This document shows positions 32,265-40,341 of a DNA stretch of 64,000 nucleotides, one piece after another. Position numbers and translations under genes: made by a program. The notes beneath the pieces were generated by a model. That model saw only the letters and a list, made by a program, of their open reading frames with translations, had not been told where the DNA came from and ran no database searches. The first letter of the stretch is position 1. Each line of letters starts with the position of its first letter. The stretch is from Pseudonocardia autotrophica (lineage in GTDB: Bacteria; Actinomycetota; Actinomycetes; Mycobacteriales; Pseudonocardiaceae). The stretch is from positions 1 to 64,000 of the forward strand of contig NZ_JNYD01000017.1 of the NCBI RefSeq assembly GCF_000717175.1. Direction: 5' to 3'.

Positions 32265-33206
32265 TCAGACGACGAGGACGATCCGGCCCTGCGCGGCGCC
32301 CGCGGCCTGGCGCTCCCAGGCCGCGCCGGCGTCCGCGAGCGGGACGGTCTCGTGGGCGACGGTCAGCTCCTGCCCGGCGAGGTGGGCGACCGACTCGGCG
32401 CGCTCCTCCCTGGTCAGGGCGTTGTTGGTGTAGCCGAGCACCCGCAGCGAGCGGCTGCGCAGCGTCGAGGAGTCGACCGGGAAGGTGTCCCCGGCGGAGC
32501 TGCCGAGGTTGACCAGCCGTCCGCCGGGCCCGAGCGCCTGCGCCGCGGCGGCGGCCGGCACCCCGTAGAGCGGGTCGAGGACCAGGTGGGCGGGGCCGCC
32601 GGCGGCCTCGGTGAACCGGCCCGCCAGCTCGGCGACGTCGTCCGTGTCCAACGCGACCACGGCGTCGGCGCCGGCGGCGGAGGCGCGCTCCCGAGCGGCG
32701 GCCGACCGGGCACCCGCGACGACCCGGGCGGCCCCGGCGAGCCGGGCGAGCTGCACGGCGACCTGGCCGACCACGCCGCCGGCGCCCAGCACGATCACGG
32801 TCTCGCCGGGCCTCAGGCCGCCGGTGCTCAGCAGCGCGCGGTGCGCGGCCACGGCGGACAGCCCGAGCGCGGCCAGCCGGACGGGGTCGACGCCCGCGGG
32901 CAGCGGGACGAGGTCGGCCTCGGGGACGCACGCGACCGCGGCCATGCTGCCGTCGCCCGGTGCCATGCCGGCCGGGGTCGGGAACCACACCGTGCGGCCG
33001 TCGAGCGTGCCGACGCCCTGCACACCGGGCACGTACGGGGTGCGCGGCACGCCGAAGTACGAGCGGCCGGAGGCGCAGAGCACGTCGAGCGGGGTGATCG
33101 GGGCGGCCAGGACCTCGACGAGGACCTCGCCGGGCCCGGGCTCCGGCGGCTCGCGGTCCGCGACCACGGGCGGCCGGCCGGGCTCGGGGATCAGGGCGGC
33201 GCGCAC
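32265..33206 (-). CDS. Zinc-independent medium-chain reductase (quinone oxidoreductase-like)
   Basis: A 313-residue MDR-superfamily protein. Its nucleotide-binding motif is LGAGGVVGQVAVQLA, and catalytic or structural zinc ligands are missing, as in quinone oxidoreductases and enoyl reductases. The GTG at 33206 (RAALIPEPG) gives the normal family start; a TTG at 33233 would add nine residues. It sits between the dioxygenase and the MetE-like gene in one operon. Reduction of an unsaturated keto acid formed by ring cleavage, taking the place of the missing maleylacetate reductase, is a possibility only. Confidence 0.78.
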   Translation of the reverse strand: MRAALIPEPGRPPVVADREPPEPGPGEVLVEVLAAPITPLDVLCASGRSYFGVPRTPYVPGVQGVGTLDGRTVWFPTPAGMAPGDGSMAAVACVPEADLVPLPAGVDPVRLAALGLSAVAAHRALLSTGGLRPGETVIVLGAGGVVGQVAVQLARLAGAARVVAGARSAAARERASAAGADAVVALDTDDVAELAGRFTEAAGGPAHLVLDPLYGVPAAAAAQALGPGGRLVNLGSSAGDTFPVDSSTLRSRSLRVLGYTNNALTREERAESVAHLAGQELTVAHETVPLADAGAAWERQAAGAAQGRIVLVV

Positions 33207-33240
33207 GGGTCGGTGTCCAGGTTCGCTCCGCAAGCTGCGC

Positions 33241-34101
33241 TCATGCGGGCTGCAGGCGGAAGTCGTACCGGGCCTCGAGCCAGGGCACGTCGGACTTGCC
33301 GCCGTCGGGCGTCGGTCCGGGCTCGCGCTCCTCGAACGCCACCACGAGCTCCTGCTTGGTGCCGAACACGACGTCGCTGTCCAGGAACTCCGCGCCCTCC
33401 TCGAACAGGTGCGTGATCAGCGGCGCGTAGCCGTCGACGGCGAGGAGGAAGTGCACGTGCGCGGGCCGGAAGTGGCTGATCTCCGTCCGCCCGATGAGGT
33501 CACCCACCGGGCCGTCCATCGGGATGGCGTAGCCCTTCGGGGCGATGGTCCGCAGGCAGTAGGAGCCGTCGGCGCGGGTCGTGTACTTGGCCCGCAGCCG
33601 CGCCTCGTCGATCTCGGGCAACTGGGCCTCGTACACGCCGTCCGCGTCGGACTGCCAGACGTCGAGCACGGCGCCGCCGACCGGGGTCCCGTCGAGCGCG
33701 GTGACGCTGCCGCTGATGTAGAGCGGGGTGCCGGGCAGCCCGTCGGACATGTCGCCGCCGAAGTCCAGCTCCGGCGAGCCGTCGATGTGGAACGGGCCGA
33801 GCACCGTCGCCGGGGTCGCACTGGGGTCGAGCCGGTTGTTCATCTGCACGACGAGCATCGACAGGCCCAGCACGTCCGAGGCGAGGATGAACTCCTCGCG
33901 CTTCTCGTCGCTGATCTGGCCGGTCGCGGTCAGCCACTGCATCGCGGCCATCCACTCGGCCTCGGTCAGCCGGACCTCGCGGGCGAAGTCGTGCAGGTGC
34001 CGGACCAGCGCCGTGAGCACCTCACGGGTGCGAGGGTCGCGGGCCGTGGACCAGCGCTCCACCGCGAGGTCGGTGATGTTCTCCTCGGTGACCAGCTTCA
34101 T
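33241..34101 (-). CDS. Intradiol ring-cleavage dioxygenase, hydroxyquinol 1,2-dioxygenase type
   Basis: A 286-residue iron(III) dioxygenase. The four ligands can be placed: Tyr157, Tyr191, His215 and His217, with spacing equal to that of known catechol 1,2-dioxygenases. SHFRPAHVHFLL and the 280-290-residue length favour hydroxyquinol 1,2-dioxygenase, which cleaves 1,2,4-trihydroxybenzene to maleylacetate; catechol or chlorocatechol cannot be excluded. The N-terminal ~100 residues are the helical dimerisation domain. ATG at 34101 is preceded by GGGAGGCAGCG. No maleylacetate reductase follows, which is unusual for this enzyme type. Confidence 0.85.
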   Translation of the reverse strand: MKLVTEENITDLAVERWSTARDPRTREVLTALVRHLHDFAREVRLTEAEWMAAMQWLTATGQISDEKREEFILASDVLGLSMLVVQMNNRLDPSATPATVLGPFHIDGSPELDFGGDMSDGLPGTPLYISGSVTALDGTPVGGAVLDVWQSDADGVYEAQLPEIDEARLRAKYTTRADGSYCLRTIAPKGYAIPMDGPVGDLIGRTEISHFRPAHVHFLLAVDGYAPLITHLFEEGAEFLDSDVVFGTKQELVVAFEEREPGPTPDGGKSDVPWLEARYDFRLQPA

Positions 34102-34136
34102 CGCTGCCTCCCGCGTTCGTCACAGGTCCCGCACCG

Positions 34137-34946
34137 TCAGGACGGTCGGTAGGGGTCCGGGTCGACCGGCCTGTTGTGGAGGTCGACGGACAGGAAGATG
34201 TCGTTGCCCACGGGGTGCCGCAGCTCCTCCGCGAGCTGGCCGATGAGCCCGGCGGTGCGGGCGAGCAGGGCGAACCCGCGCAGCAGCTCCATCGGCAGGC
34301 CCAGGTCGGCCAGCGCGGCGCCGCAGACGCCGGCGCCGTTGAGCGGCAGGGTCCGGCCCAGGACCTGCGGGTGGACGCGGCCGATCGCGGCGAACAGCTC
34401 CAGGTGCGGCCCGACCAGGTCCTCCTCGCGGGCGATCGCGTAGAGCCGGCGGGTGCGGGGATCGCCGTCCTTGTGCACATGGTGGCCGAGACCCGGCACG
34501 AACCTCTTCGCCTCGCGCTGCTCCCGCACGACCCGCAGGGCGATCTCGTCCCAGCCGGCGTCGTCCATCGGGAGCTGGTCCGGCAGCCGCTCGTGCAGGA
34601 ACCGCCCGCAGTCCTCGGTCACGCCGAGGAACCGCGACCCGCCACCGAGCAGGCCTGCGGCGAGCGCGCCCTGGACCGAGTCCGGGGCGGACAGGTAGGT
34701 CAGCCGGGTGACGATCGCGGTCGGGGTGAAGCCGTGGTCGGCCAGCGCGGCCAGCACGGCCTCGAACACCCGGGTCTCGCCCTTGCTCGGGCGGCGCTGG
34801 CTGGCCAGCCAGAAGGCGAGCTCGCCGAACCCGACCTGGCCCATGACGTCGTCGGCCAGGTCCTGGCCGAGCAGGGTGATCGTGTCCAGGGACGCCGCGC
34901 CCAGTGCGGTCGGGTACTCGCGGACCGGTTCGTGCTGGTCAGGCAT
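34137..34946 (-). CDS. Citryl-CoA lyase-like (short citrate synthase family) protein
   Basis: A 269-residue protein matching the large-domain half of citrate synthase, as in citryl-CoA lyases. The motif GLGHHVHKDGDPRT holds the histidine that binds the acyl chain, and LPLNGAGVCGAALADLG the later part of the active site. Such proteins cleave, or form, a C-C bond next to a CoA thioester. It overlaps the class III CoA-transferase gene by 8 bases, so a CoA-activation/cleavage pair is likely: the transferase makes the thioester and this protein splits off acetyl-CoA or a relative. The true substrate is unknown. Confidence 0.75.
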   Translation of the reverse strand: MPDQHEPVREYPTALGAASLDTITLLGQDLADDVMGQVGFGELAFWLASQRRPSKGETRVFEAVLAALADHGFTPTAIVTRLTYLSAPDSVQGALAAGLLGGGSRFLGVTEDCGRFLHERLPDQLPMDDAGWDEIALRVVREQREAKRFVPGLGHHVHKDGDPRTRRLYAIAREEDLVGPHLELFAAIGRVHPQVLGRTLPLNGAGVCGAALADLGLPMELLRGFALLARTAGLIGQLAEELRHPVGNDIFLSVDLHNRPVDPDPYRPS

Positions 34947-36102
34947 CCTCGCTCAGCCACTTCCTCAGTTCGGCGCCGTGCTCGTCGAGCTCCGGCGGGG
35001 GGAACCGGTAGACCGCGGGCGTGGCGGAGAACCGGATCGGGTGCCGGGTCGTGGGCACCGCACGATCACCCTCCCCGACGGGGACGACGGGGTCGAGCCC
35101 GAACCGCTCGGCCATGGCGAAGCCGCCGTCGATGGTCTGGATCGGCCCGGACGGCACGCCCGCCGCGGTGAGCAGGTCGAACCACTCCACCGCGGTCTTC
35201 TGCCGTAGCCGCTCCACCAGGACCGGCCGCAGCTCCTCGCGGTTCGCGGTGCGGTCGGCGTTGCGGGCGAAGCGCGGGTCGTCGGCGACCTCCGGGATCC
35301 CGAGCACGCCGCAGAGCTTGCGGAACTGCGGGTCGTTGGCGGCGGCGACGATCAGGTCGTCGTCCGCGGTGGGGAGCGGCTCGTAGGGGAAGACGCTGGG
35401 GTGGGCGTTGCCCATCCGGTAGGGCACGGTACCGCTCGCGACCCAGGCGGAGCTGTGGTTGACCAGGCCGGTCAGCGCGGAGGACAGCAGGTTGACCTCG
35501 ACGTGCTGGCCCTCGCCGCTGCGGTCGCGGTGCCGCAGCGCGGCGAGGATGCCGATCGCGGCGTGGTTGCCGGCCATGACGTCGAAGACGGAGATCCCGG
35601 CCCGGTACGGCGGCCCGTCCGCGTCGCCCGTGAGCGACATCAGCCCGGACATGGCCTGCACCATCAGGTCGTAGCCCGGCACGTCCCGGCCCGGGCCGGA
35701 GCCGAACCCGCTGATCGACGCGTAGACGACGCCGGGGTTGGACCCCCGGACCGCGTCGTAGTCCAGCCCGAAGCGGGCCATCCCGCCCGGCTTGAGGTTC
35801 TCGATGACGACGTCGGCGCGCCGGGCGAGCTCGCGGGCGGCGGCCAGGTCGGACTCGTCGCGCAGGTCCAGGGCGATCGAGCGCTTCCCGCGGTTGATGC
35901 CCAGGAAGTAGGTCGAGACGCCCTCGCGGACCGGCGGCATCCAGGTCCGGGTGTCGTCGCCGGCCGGGCCCTCGACCTTCACCACCTCGGCGCCCAGGTC
36001 CGCCAGCAGCATCGTGGCGTACGGGCCGGCCAGGATCCGGGAGAAGTCGGCCACCAGCAGGCCGGCGAGCGGGCCTCCTGTCGTGGGATCGGGCGCACTC
36101 AT
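34939..36102 (-). CDS. Class III (CaiB/BaiF) CoA-transferase
   Basis: A 387-residue family III CoA-transferase. ADFSRILAGPYATMLLADLG at the N-terminus and the catalytic Asp145 in PGYDLMVQAMSG are typical. It moves CoA from a donor such as succinyl-CoA to a carboxylic acid. The ATG at 36102 is preferred over 36132 because ACAGGAGGG lies just ahead of it. It leads the five-gene operon 36102-31211; the promoter region carries CGGAC-N4-GTCCG and a longer overlapping repeat TGTCCG-CTGAA-CGGACA (36115-36131), next to the ribosome site. Confidence 0.85.
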   Translation of the reverse strand: MSAPDPTTGGPLAGLLVADFSRILAGPYATMLLADLGAEVVKVEGPAGDDTRTWMPPVREGVSTYFLGINRGKRSIALDLRDESDLAAARELARRADVVIENLKPGGMARFGLDYDAVRGSNPGVVYASISGFGSGPGRDVPGYDLMVQAMSGLMSLTGDADGPPYRAGISVFDVMAGNHAAIGILAALRHRDRSGEGQHVEVNLLSSALTGLVNHSSAWVASGTVPYRMGNAHPSVFPYEPLPTADDDLIVAAANDPQFRKLCGVLGIPEVADDPRFARNADRTANREELRPVLVERLRQKTAVEWFDLLTAAGVPSGPIQTIDGGFAMAERFGLDPVVPVGEGDRAVPTTRHPIRFSATPAVYRFPPPELDEHGAELRKWLSEDA

Positions 36103-36125
36103 CCGATACCCTCCTGTCCGCTGAA

Positions 36126-36139
36126 CGGACATCCGTCCG
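36126..36139. promoter_or_regulatory. Candidate IclR operator before the CoA-transferase operon
   Basis: CGGAC-ATCC-GTCCG, 24 bases before the CoA-transferase start. The same arms and spacing occur at 37153-37166 before the amidohydrolase gene. It overlaps TGTCCG-CTGAA-CGGACA (36115-36131). The IclR protein encoded between the two sites is the likely ligand. Confidence 0.6.
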
Positions 36140-36175
36140 TCGCGCCTCGGATTCTTCGACCTGAGGCGGGCGGCG

Positions 36176-36994
36176 TCAAGCGGGGCGCGACGAGCCGGGC
36201 ACCGTCACGTGCGGGACGGTCTCCAGCCGGGCGAAGTCCGCGCTGATCTCCCCGGCTGCGTGAAGCAGCAGCGGCAGGTGGTGCTCGCGCAGGTGCTCCA
36301 CGGACGTCTCCGCCGCGTGACAGTTGACGTTGACCCCGGCGATCACCCGGCCCGACCCGTCCCGCAGGGGCGCGGCCACCGAGCGGATGCCGGGCGCGAG
36401 CTGCTCGTCCGTGAGCGCCCAGCCGCGGGCCCGCACCTCGCGCAGCACCGCGTCCCGCTCCGCGCGGTCCGGCTGCCACCGCGGGACCAGGCCGGAGCGG
36501 GTGGGTTCGGCGAGCACGCGCTCCAGCTCGTCGGGCGGGAGGGCGGCGAGCTGGACCTTGCCCAGCGAGGTCTGCAGCGCGGGGAACCGCGTGCCGATCT
36601 GCACCGCCAGCGACACGATCTTGGGCACCGAGACGCGCGCGACGTAGACGATGTCCGAGCCGTCGAGCTGGGCGATCGAGCACGACTCGTTCGTCCGCTC
36701 GACCAGCCGCTCGAGGTGCGGGCGGGCGACCTCCCACAGGCCGGTCGACCGGACGTAGGCCACGCCCAGGTCCAGCACCCGCGGGGTCAGTGCGAAGCCG
36801 CGCTCCTCGGCGCGGACGTAGCCGAGCTCGGCGAGGGTGAGCAGGATGCGCCGGGCCGTCGGCCGGGCGAGGTCCGCGGCGGCGGCGACCTCGGCCAGGG
36901 ACATCACGGGCCGGCCGGGCCGGAACGCCGTGATGACGTCCAGCCCGCGGGCCAGGGCCTCGATGAAGTCCGGACCCGTTCCCTCGCGTGGCAT
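36176..36994 (-). CDS. IclR-family regulator of the amidohydrolase/dioxygenase locus
   Basis: A 272-residue IclR protein close to PcaR-type regulators: the helix-turn-helix reads MSLAEVAAAADLARPTARRIL, and the effector domain includes SLGKVQLAALPPDEL and a late VAGVNVNCH-like stretch. The ATG at 36994 follows GGACGGGGG. It lies between the amidohydrolase gene (divergent) and the CoA-transferase operon (same strand, 73 bases downstream), with identical inverted repeats before both. It probably activates or represses both arms in response to a pathway compound. Confidence 0.85.
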   Translation of the reverse strand: MPREGTGPDFIEALARGLDVITAFRPGRPVMSLAEVAAAADLARPTARRILLTLAELGYVRAEERGFALTPRVLDLGVAYVRSTGLWEVARPHLERLVERTNESCSIAQLDGSDIVYVARVSVPKIVSLAVQIGTRFPALQTSLGKVQLAALPPDELERVLAEPTRSGLVPRWQPDRAERDAVLREVRARGWALTDEQLAPGIRSVAAPLRDGSGRVIAGVNVNCHAAETSVEHLREHHLPLLLHAAGEISADFARLETVPHVTVPGSSRPA

Positions 36995-37152
36995 GCGTAC
37001 CCCCGTCCCGCCGCGTGCGGCGCCCACCGTAGCCCGGCCGCGTCCGCGGGCCGGTCAGGGCGGTACCGGGGCGGGCCCGCCCCGGGCCCGGAGTGATTGA
37101 CACCGCCGACGGGCTCGACCACAGTAGCCCGCACGCGGGGCTGACCGACAGG

Positions 37153-37166
37153 CGGACGATGGTCCG
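37153..37166. promoter_or_regulatory. Candidate IclR operator before the amidohydrolase gene
   Basis: CGGAC-GATG-GTCCG, 23 bases before the amidohydrolase start. Together with the copy at 36126-36139 it defines a common arm pair CGGAC/GTCCG with a 4-bp spacer; distance to the regulated start is nearly the same on both sides. Confidence 0.6.
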
Positions 37167-37188
37167 AAGATCGCGAGGGAGCGAGCCG

Positions 37189-38622
37189 ATGAGCGAGTCG
37201 ACCGAGGGGCGCCCGATCGTCCTCCGCGGCGGGACCGTGCTGACGATGGACCCGGCCAAGCGGGTCCTCGCCGGTCAGGACCTGCTCGTCACCGACGGCC
37301 GGATCGCCGCCCTCGGCCCGGACCTCGAGGTGCCCGAGGGCACCGTCGAGATCGACGCGACCGGCGGCGTCGTCATGCCGGGGATGATCGACACGCACCG
37401 CCACATGTGGCAGACGGCCATGCGCGGCTACGGCGCCGACTGGACCCTGACCCAGTACTTCGTCTGGTACTACCTGGAGTGGGGCAAGGCCTTCCGGCCC
37501 GAGGACGTCCACGCGGGCAACCTGCTCTCCGCGCTCGAGGCGCTCGACGCCGGCGTCACCACCACTGTCGACTGGTCGCACGGCCTGCAGACCGTCGACC
37601 ACGCCGACGCCGCCGTCGACGCGCTGCAGGCCGTGCCCGGCCGGTTCGTGCTGGCTTACGGCAACATCCAGCAGGCGCCGGCCGAGTGGAGCGCGGCACC
37701 CGAGTTCCGCGACTTCGTCTCCCGCCGCCGGGACGACCTGCTCGGCTTCCAGATGGCCTTCGACGTGACCGGCGACCCGGCGTTCCCGGAGAAGCAGGCC
37801 TTCGAGGTGGCCCGCGAGCTGGGCGCGCCGGTCACCACGCACGCCGGGGTCTGGGGCGCCACGAACGACGACGGCATCCGGCTCATGCACGAGCACGGCT
37901 TCATGACGCCCGAGTCGGTCTACGTGCACGCCGCGACCCTGTCCGCGGACTCCTACCACCGGATCGCGGCCACCGGCGGCTCGGTGTCGGTGTCCACGGA
38001 GAGCGAGCAGAGTGCCGGCCAGGGCTACCCGCCCACCTGGGCGCTGCGGCTGCACGGGATCCCGGTGTCACTGTCCATGGACACCTCGGTGTGGTGGAGC
38101 GGCGACCTGTTCTCCGCCATGCGCACCACCCTCGGCGCGGACCGCTCGCGCGAGCACCTGGAGGCGCACGCCAAGGGGAACACCGTCACCCACGCCGCGC
38201 TGCGCGCCGAGCAGGTCGTGGAATGGGCGACGCTGGGCGGGGCCCGGGCGCTGGGTCGCGACGCCGAGCTGGGCAGCCTCGAGGTGGGCAAGTCCGCCGA
38301 CGTGGTGCTGATCCGCAACGAGCACTCGCCGGTGATGTTCCCGCTGCTCAACCCCTACGGGCACGTCGCCTTCCAGGCCCAGCGCGGCGACGTCGACACA
38401 GTGCTCGTGGGCGGGCGGATCGTGAAGCGGGCGGGCCGGCTGGTCGACGTCGACCTGGCGGCGGCGCGGGCGACGGTCGAGCGGACCGTCGAGCACCTGC
38501 GGTCGACGCTCGGCGAGGAGGCGTGGGCGCAGGGCATGAACCCCGACGTCCCGGAGACCAAGATCCTCGACAACCCGTACACCTACACCGACTACCAGAG
38601 CGCCGCCACGCACGGCGGGTGA
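37189..38622 (+). CDS. Amidohydrolase/deaminase-family metalloenzyme
   Basis: A 477-residue amidohydrolase of the cytosine-deaminase/TrzN-like branch. The metal site starts with His70 and His72 in DTHRHMWQ, then TTHAGVW, YVHAATL and the late Asp in LSMDTSVW. Proteins of this group remove amino, chloro or methylthio groups from heterocycles or open cyclic amides. The ATG at 37189 has GCGAGGGAGC upstream. It diverges from the IclR gene, and the shared operator suggests that it supplies or conditions the substrate of the dioxygenase/CoA-transferase operon. Its substrate is unknown. Confidence 0.82.
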   Translation: MSESTEGRPIVLRGGTVLTMDPAKRVLAGQDLLVTDGRIAALGPDLEVPEGTVEIDATGGVVMPGMIDTHRHMWQTAMRGYGADWTLTQYFVWYYLEWGKAFRPEDVHAGNLLSALEALDAGVTTTVDWSHGLQTVDHADAAVDALQAVPGRFVLAYGNIQQAPAEWSAAPEFRDFVSRRRDDLLGFQMAFDVTGDPAFPEKQAFEVARELGAPVTTHAGVWGATNDDGIRLMHEHGFMTPESVYVHAATLSADSYHRIAATGGSVSVSTESEQSAGQGYPPTWALRLHGIPVSLSMDTSVWWSGDLFSAMRTTLGADRSREHLEAHAKGNTVTHAALRAEQVVEWATLGGARALGRDAELGSLEVGKSADVVLIRNEHSPVMFPLLNPYGHVAFQAQRGDVDTVLVGGRIVKRAGRLVDVDLAAARATVERTVEHLRSTLGEEAWAQGMNPDVPETKILDNPYTYTDYQSAATHGG

Positions 38623-38623
38623 G

Positions 38624-39541
38624 TCACGCCGCCACGGGGAGCGCGACGCCGGTGAGCCGCTCGGACTCGGCCCACAGCCGGGCCGCCAGGTCGCCGTCCC
38701 GTGCCCGGCGCGGCACCCGGGCCTCGGTGGTGGTCCCGACCAGGCCGAACCGCCCGTCCGGTCCGTAGTAGCCGCCGTCGGTCGCGGCGGGGTCGGCCGC
38801 GGCGAACAGCAGGGGCTCGGCGCCCTGCCGCGGCTCCTGCGACGGCAGGACCCCCACTCCCCGGCCCATCAGGCTCGGCCTGGTCCGGCCCATCGTCGGC
38901 CCGGCGGTCTGCAGGTTGGTGCGGGTGAACCCGGGGTGGGCGGCGGTGCTGCGCAGGGTCCAGCCCCGCTCGCGGGCCAGCGTGGAGAGCTGCCGCGCCA
39001 TCAGCAGGTTCGCGAGCTTCGACTGCGCGTAGGCGAGCGTCGGGCTGTACCGCCGCTCCCACTGCAGGTCCTCGAACCGGATGCGGCCGAGGTGCGCCGC
39101 CCCGCTGCTCATGGTCGCGACCCGCGGTTCCGGCGCGGCCAGGACCAGCGGGAGCAGTCGCACGGTGAGGGCGAACGGGCCGAGGTGGTTGCTGCCGAAC
39201 TGCAGCTCGAACCCGTCGGCCGTGGTGAAGCGGGTGGGCGGGGCCATCACGCCGGCGTTGTTGACCAGGGTGTCGACGGGCGTGCCCTGGTCGAGCAGGC
39301 CGGCCGCGAACTCCTCGACGGACGCGAGGTCGGCCAGGTCGACCCGGCGGACCTCCAGCTGTGCCGCGGGGTGCTCGCGCAGGATCTCGGCCTTCGCGGC
39401 CTCGCCCTTGTCCGGTGTCCGGACGGCGAGGACCACCCGGGCGCCCGCCCCGGCGAGCCGCCGCGCGGCCTCCTTGCCGGTGCCGCTGTTGGCCCCGGTG
39501 ACGACGACGAGCTTCCCGGACTGGTCGGGGACGGTGTACAT
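38624..39541 (-). CDS. SDR oxidoreductase (retinol-dehydrogenase-like)
   Basis: A 305-residue SDR with [20 protein letters not shown] (cofactor motif; Gly-x-x-x-Gly-x-Gly with Thr at the usual Ile), NNAGVM, MSSGAA and YAQSK. The group also holds protochlorophyllide- and retinol-dehydrogenase-like enzymes of unknown substrate. GGAGAAGCCG precedes the ATG at 39541. It is divergent from a TetR gene with two perfect palindromes in between, a standard repressor/enzyme pair. It converges on the amidohydrolase gene with no space between them. Confidence 0.82.
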   Translation of the reverse strand: MYTVPDQSGKLVVVTGANSGTGKEAARRLAGAGARVVLAVRTPDKGEAAKAEILREHPAAQLEVRRVDLADLASVEEFAAGLLDQGTPVDTLVNNAGVMAPPTRFTTADGFELQFGSNHLGPFALTVRLLPLVLAAPEPRVATMSSGAAHLGRIRFEDLQWERRYSPTLAYAQSKLANLLMARQLSTLARERGWTLRSTAAHPGFTRTNLQTAGPTMGRTRPSLMGRGVGVLPSQEPRQGAEPLLFAAADPAATDGGYYGPDGRFGLVGTTTEARVPRRARDGDLAARLWAESERLTGVALPVAA

Positions 39542-39555
39542 CGGCTTCTCCTAAC

Positions 39556-39602
39556 AGACCGTCGGTCTTTTCACGACCTCGACAGTAACGGACCGTCGGT
39601 CC
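39556..39602. promoter_or_regulatory. Two perfect TetR-type operators between the SDR and tetR genes
   Basis: AGACCG-T-CGGTCT (39556-39568) and GGACCG-T-CGGTCC (39590-39602), 34 bp apart centre to centre, plus a half site AGCGGTCTGT near 39617-39626. All three carry the CGGTC core. The first lies 15 bases before the SDR start, the second 37 bases before tetR, so one protein could repress both genes. Confidence 0.8.
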
Positions 39603-39638
39603 GATAACAAGTGACCAGCGGTCTGTAAACTCGGCACC

Positions 39639-40307
39639 GTGGGTTTCCAGCGGGCACGCAGCGCGGAGCAGCGCGAGGAGCGGCGGCGCGCGATCCTCGG
39701 CACGGCCGAGGCGATGCTGCGCGAGGCGCCGGTCGCCGACCTGACCCTCACCGCCCTCGCCCGGGGGTCCTGCCTGGCCAAGTCCGCGGTGCTGCGCTAC
39801 TTCGACTCCCGCGAGGCCGTGCTCCTGGAGCTGCTCGTGGCCGAGTGGCAGGCCCTGCTCACCGAGCTCGCCGAGCGCCTCCCGGCCGCGGTGACCGCCG
39901 ACGACCCGGGCGCCCGCCGGGAGGAGCTCGCCGGGGCGCTGGCCGAGGCGCTGGCCGCCCGGCCGGTGTTGTGCGACCTCGCCGCGGCGCAGGCCGCCGT
40001 GCTGGAGCGCAACGTCTCGCCCGGAGTCGTGGCCCGGTTCAAGCGCGCCGCGATCGCCGCCACCGAGGAGCTCGCCGACCTGGTCCGCGCCCGGCTGCCC
40101 GAGCTGACGGCGGAGTCGGCCTTCGCTTTCGCCGGGGCACTGGCCCTCACCACCGGGGCGCTGTGGGCGCACTCCCAGCCCTCGGCCGCGATGCTCGCGG
40201 CCTACGACTCCGATCCGGAGCTGGCTACGTTGCGCCTGGACTTCACCGGCACCCTCCGCGAGCTCCTCGCCGTGCTGCTGGCCGGTCTGGCCGCGCGCGC
40301 CGGCTGA
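39639..40307 (+). CDS. TetR-family regulator
   Basis: A 222-residue TetR-type protein: after a basic N-terminus (RARSAEQREERRRAIL) the helix-turn-helix is TLTALARGSCLAKSAVLRYFDSR. The C-terminal ligand domain is Ala/Leu-rich. GTG at 39639 has no ribosome site; TAAACT at 39626-39631 ends seven bases earlier, so the transcript is probably leaderless. It divergently faces the SDR gene, with palindromic operators between them, and should repress both. Confidence 0.85.
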   Translation: MGFQRARSAEQREERRRAILGTAEAMLREAPVADLTLTALARGSCLAKSAVLRYFDSREAVLLELLVAEWQALLTELAERLPAAVTADDPGARREELAGALAEALAARPVLCDLAAAQAAVLERNVSPGVVARFKRAAIAATEELADLVRARLPELTAESAFAFAGALALTTGALWAHSQPSAAMLAAYDSDPELATLRLDFTGTLRELLAVLLAGLAARAG

Positions 40308-40329
40308 CCGGTACGCCGCGCAACGGTCC

Positions 40330-40335
40330 TAGGTT
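40330..40335 (+). promoter_or_regulatory. -10 element of a leaderless promoter (glycosyltransferase)
   Basis: TAGGTT ends six bases before the GTG start at 40342, so transcription should begin at or next to the start codon. No ribosome site is present. Confidence 0.5.
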
Positions 40336-40341
40336 GGACGG

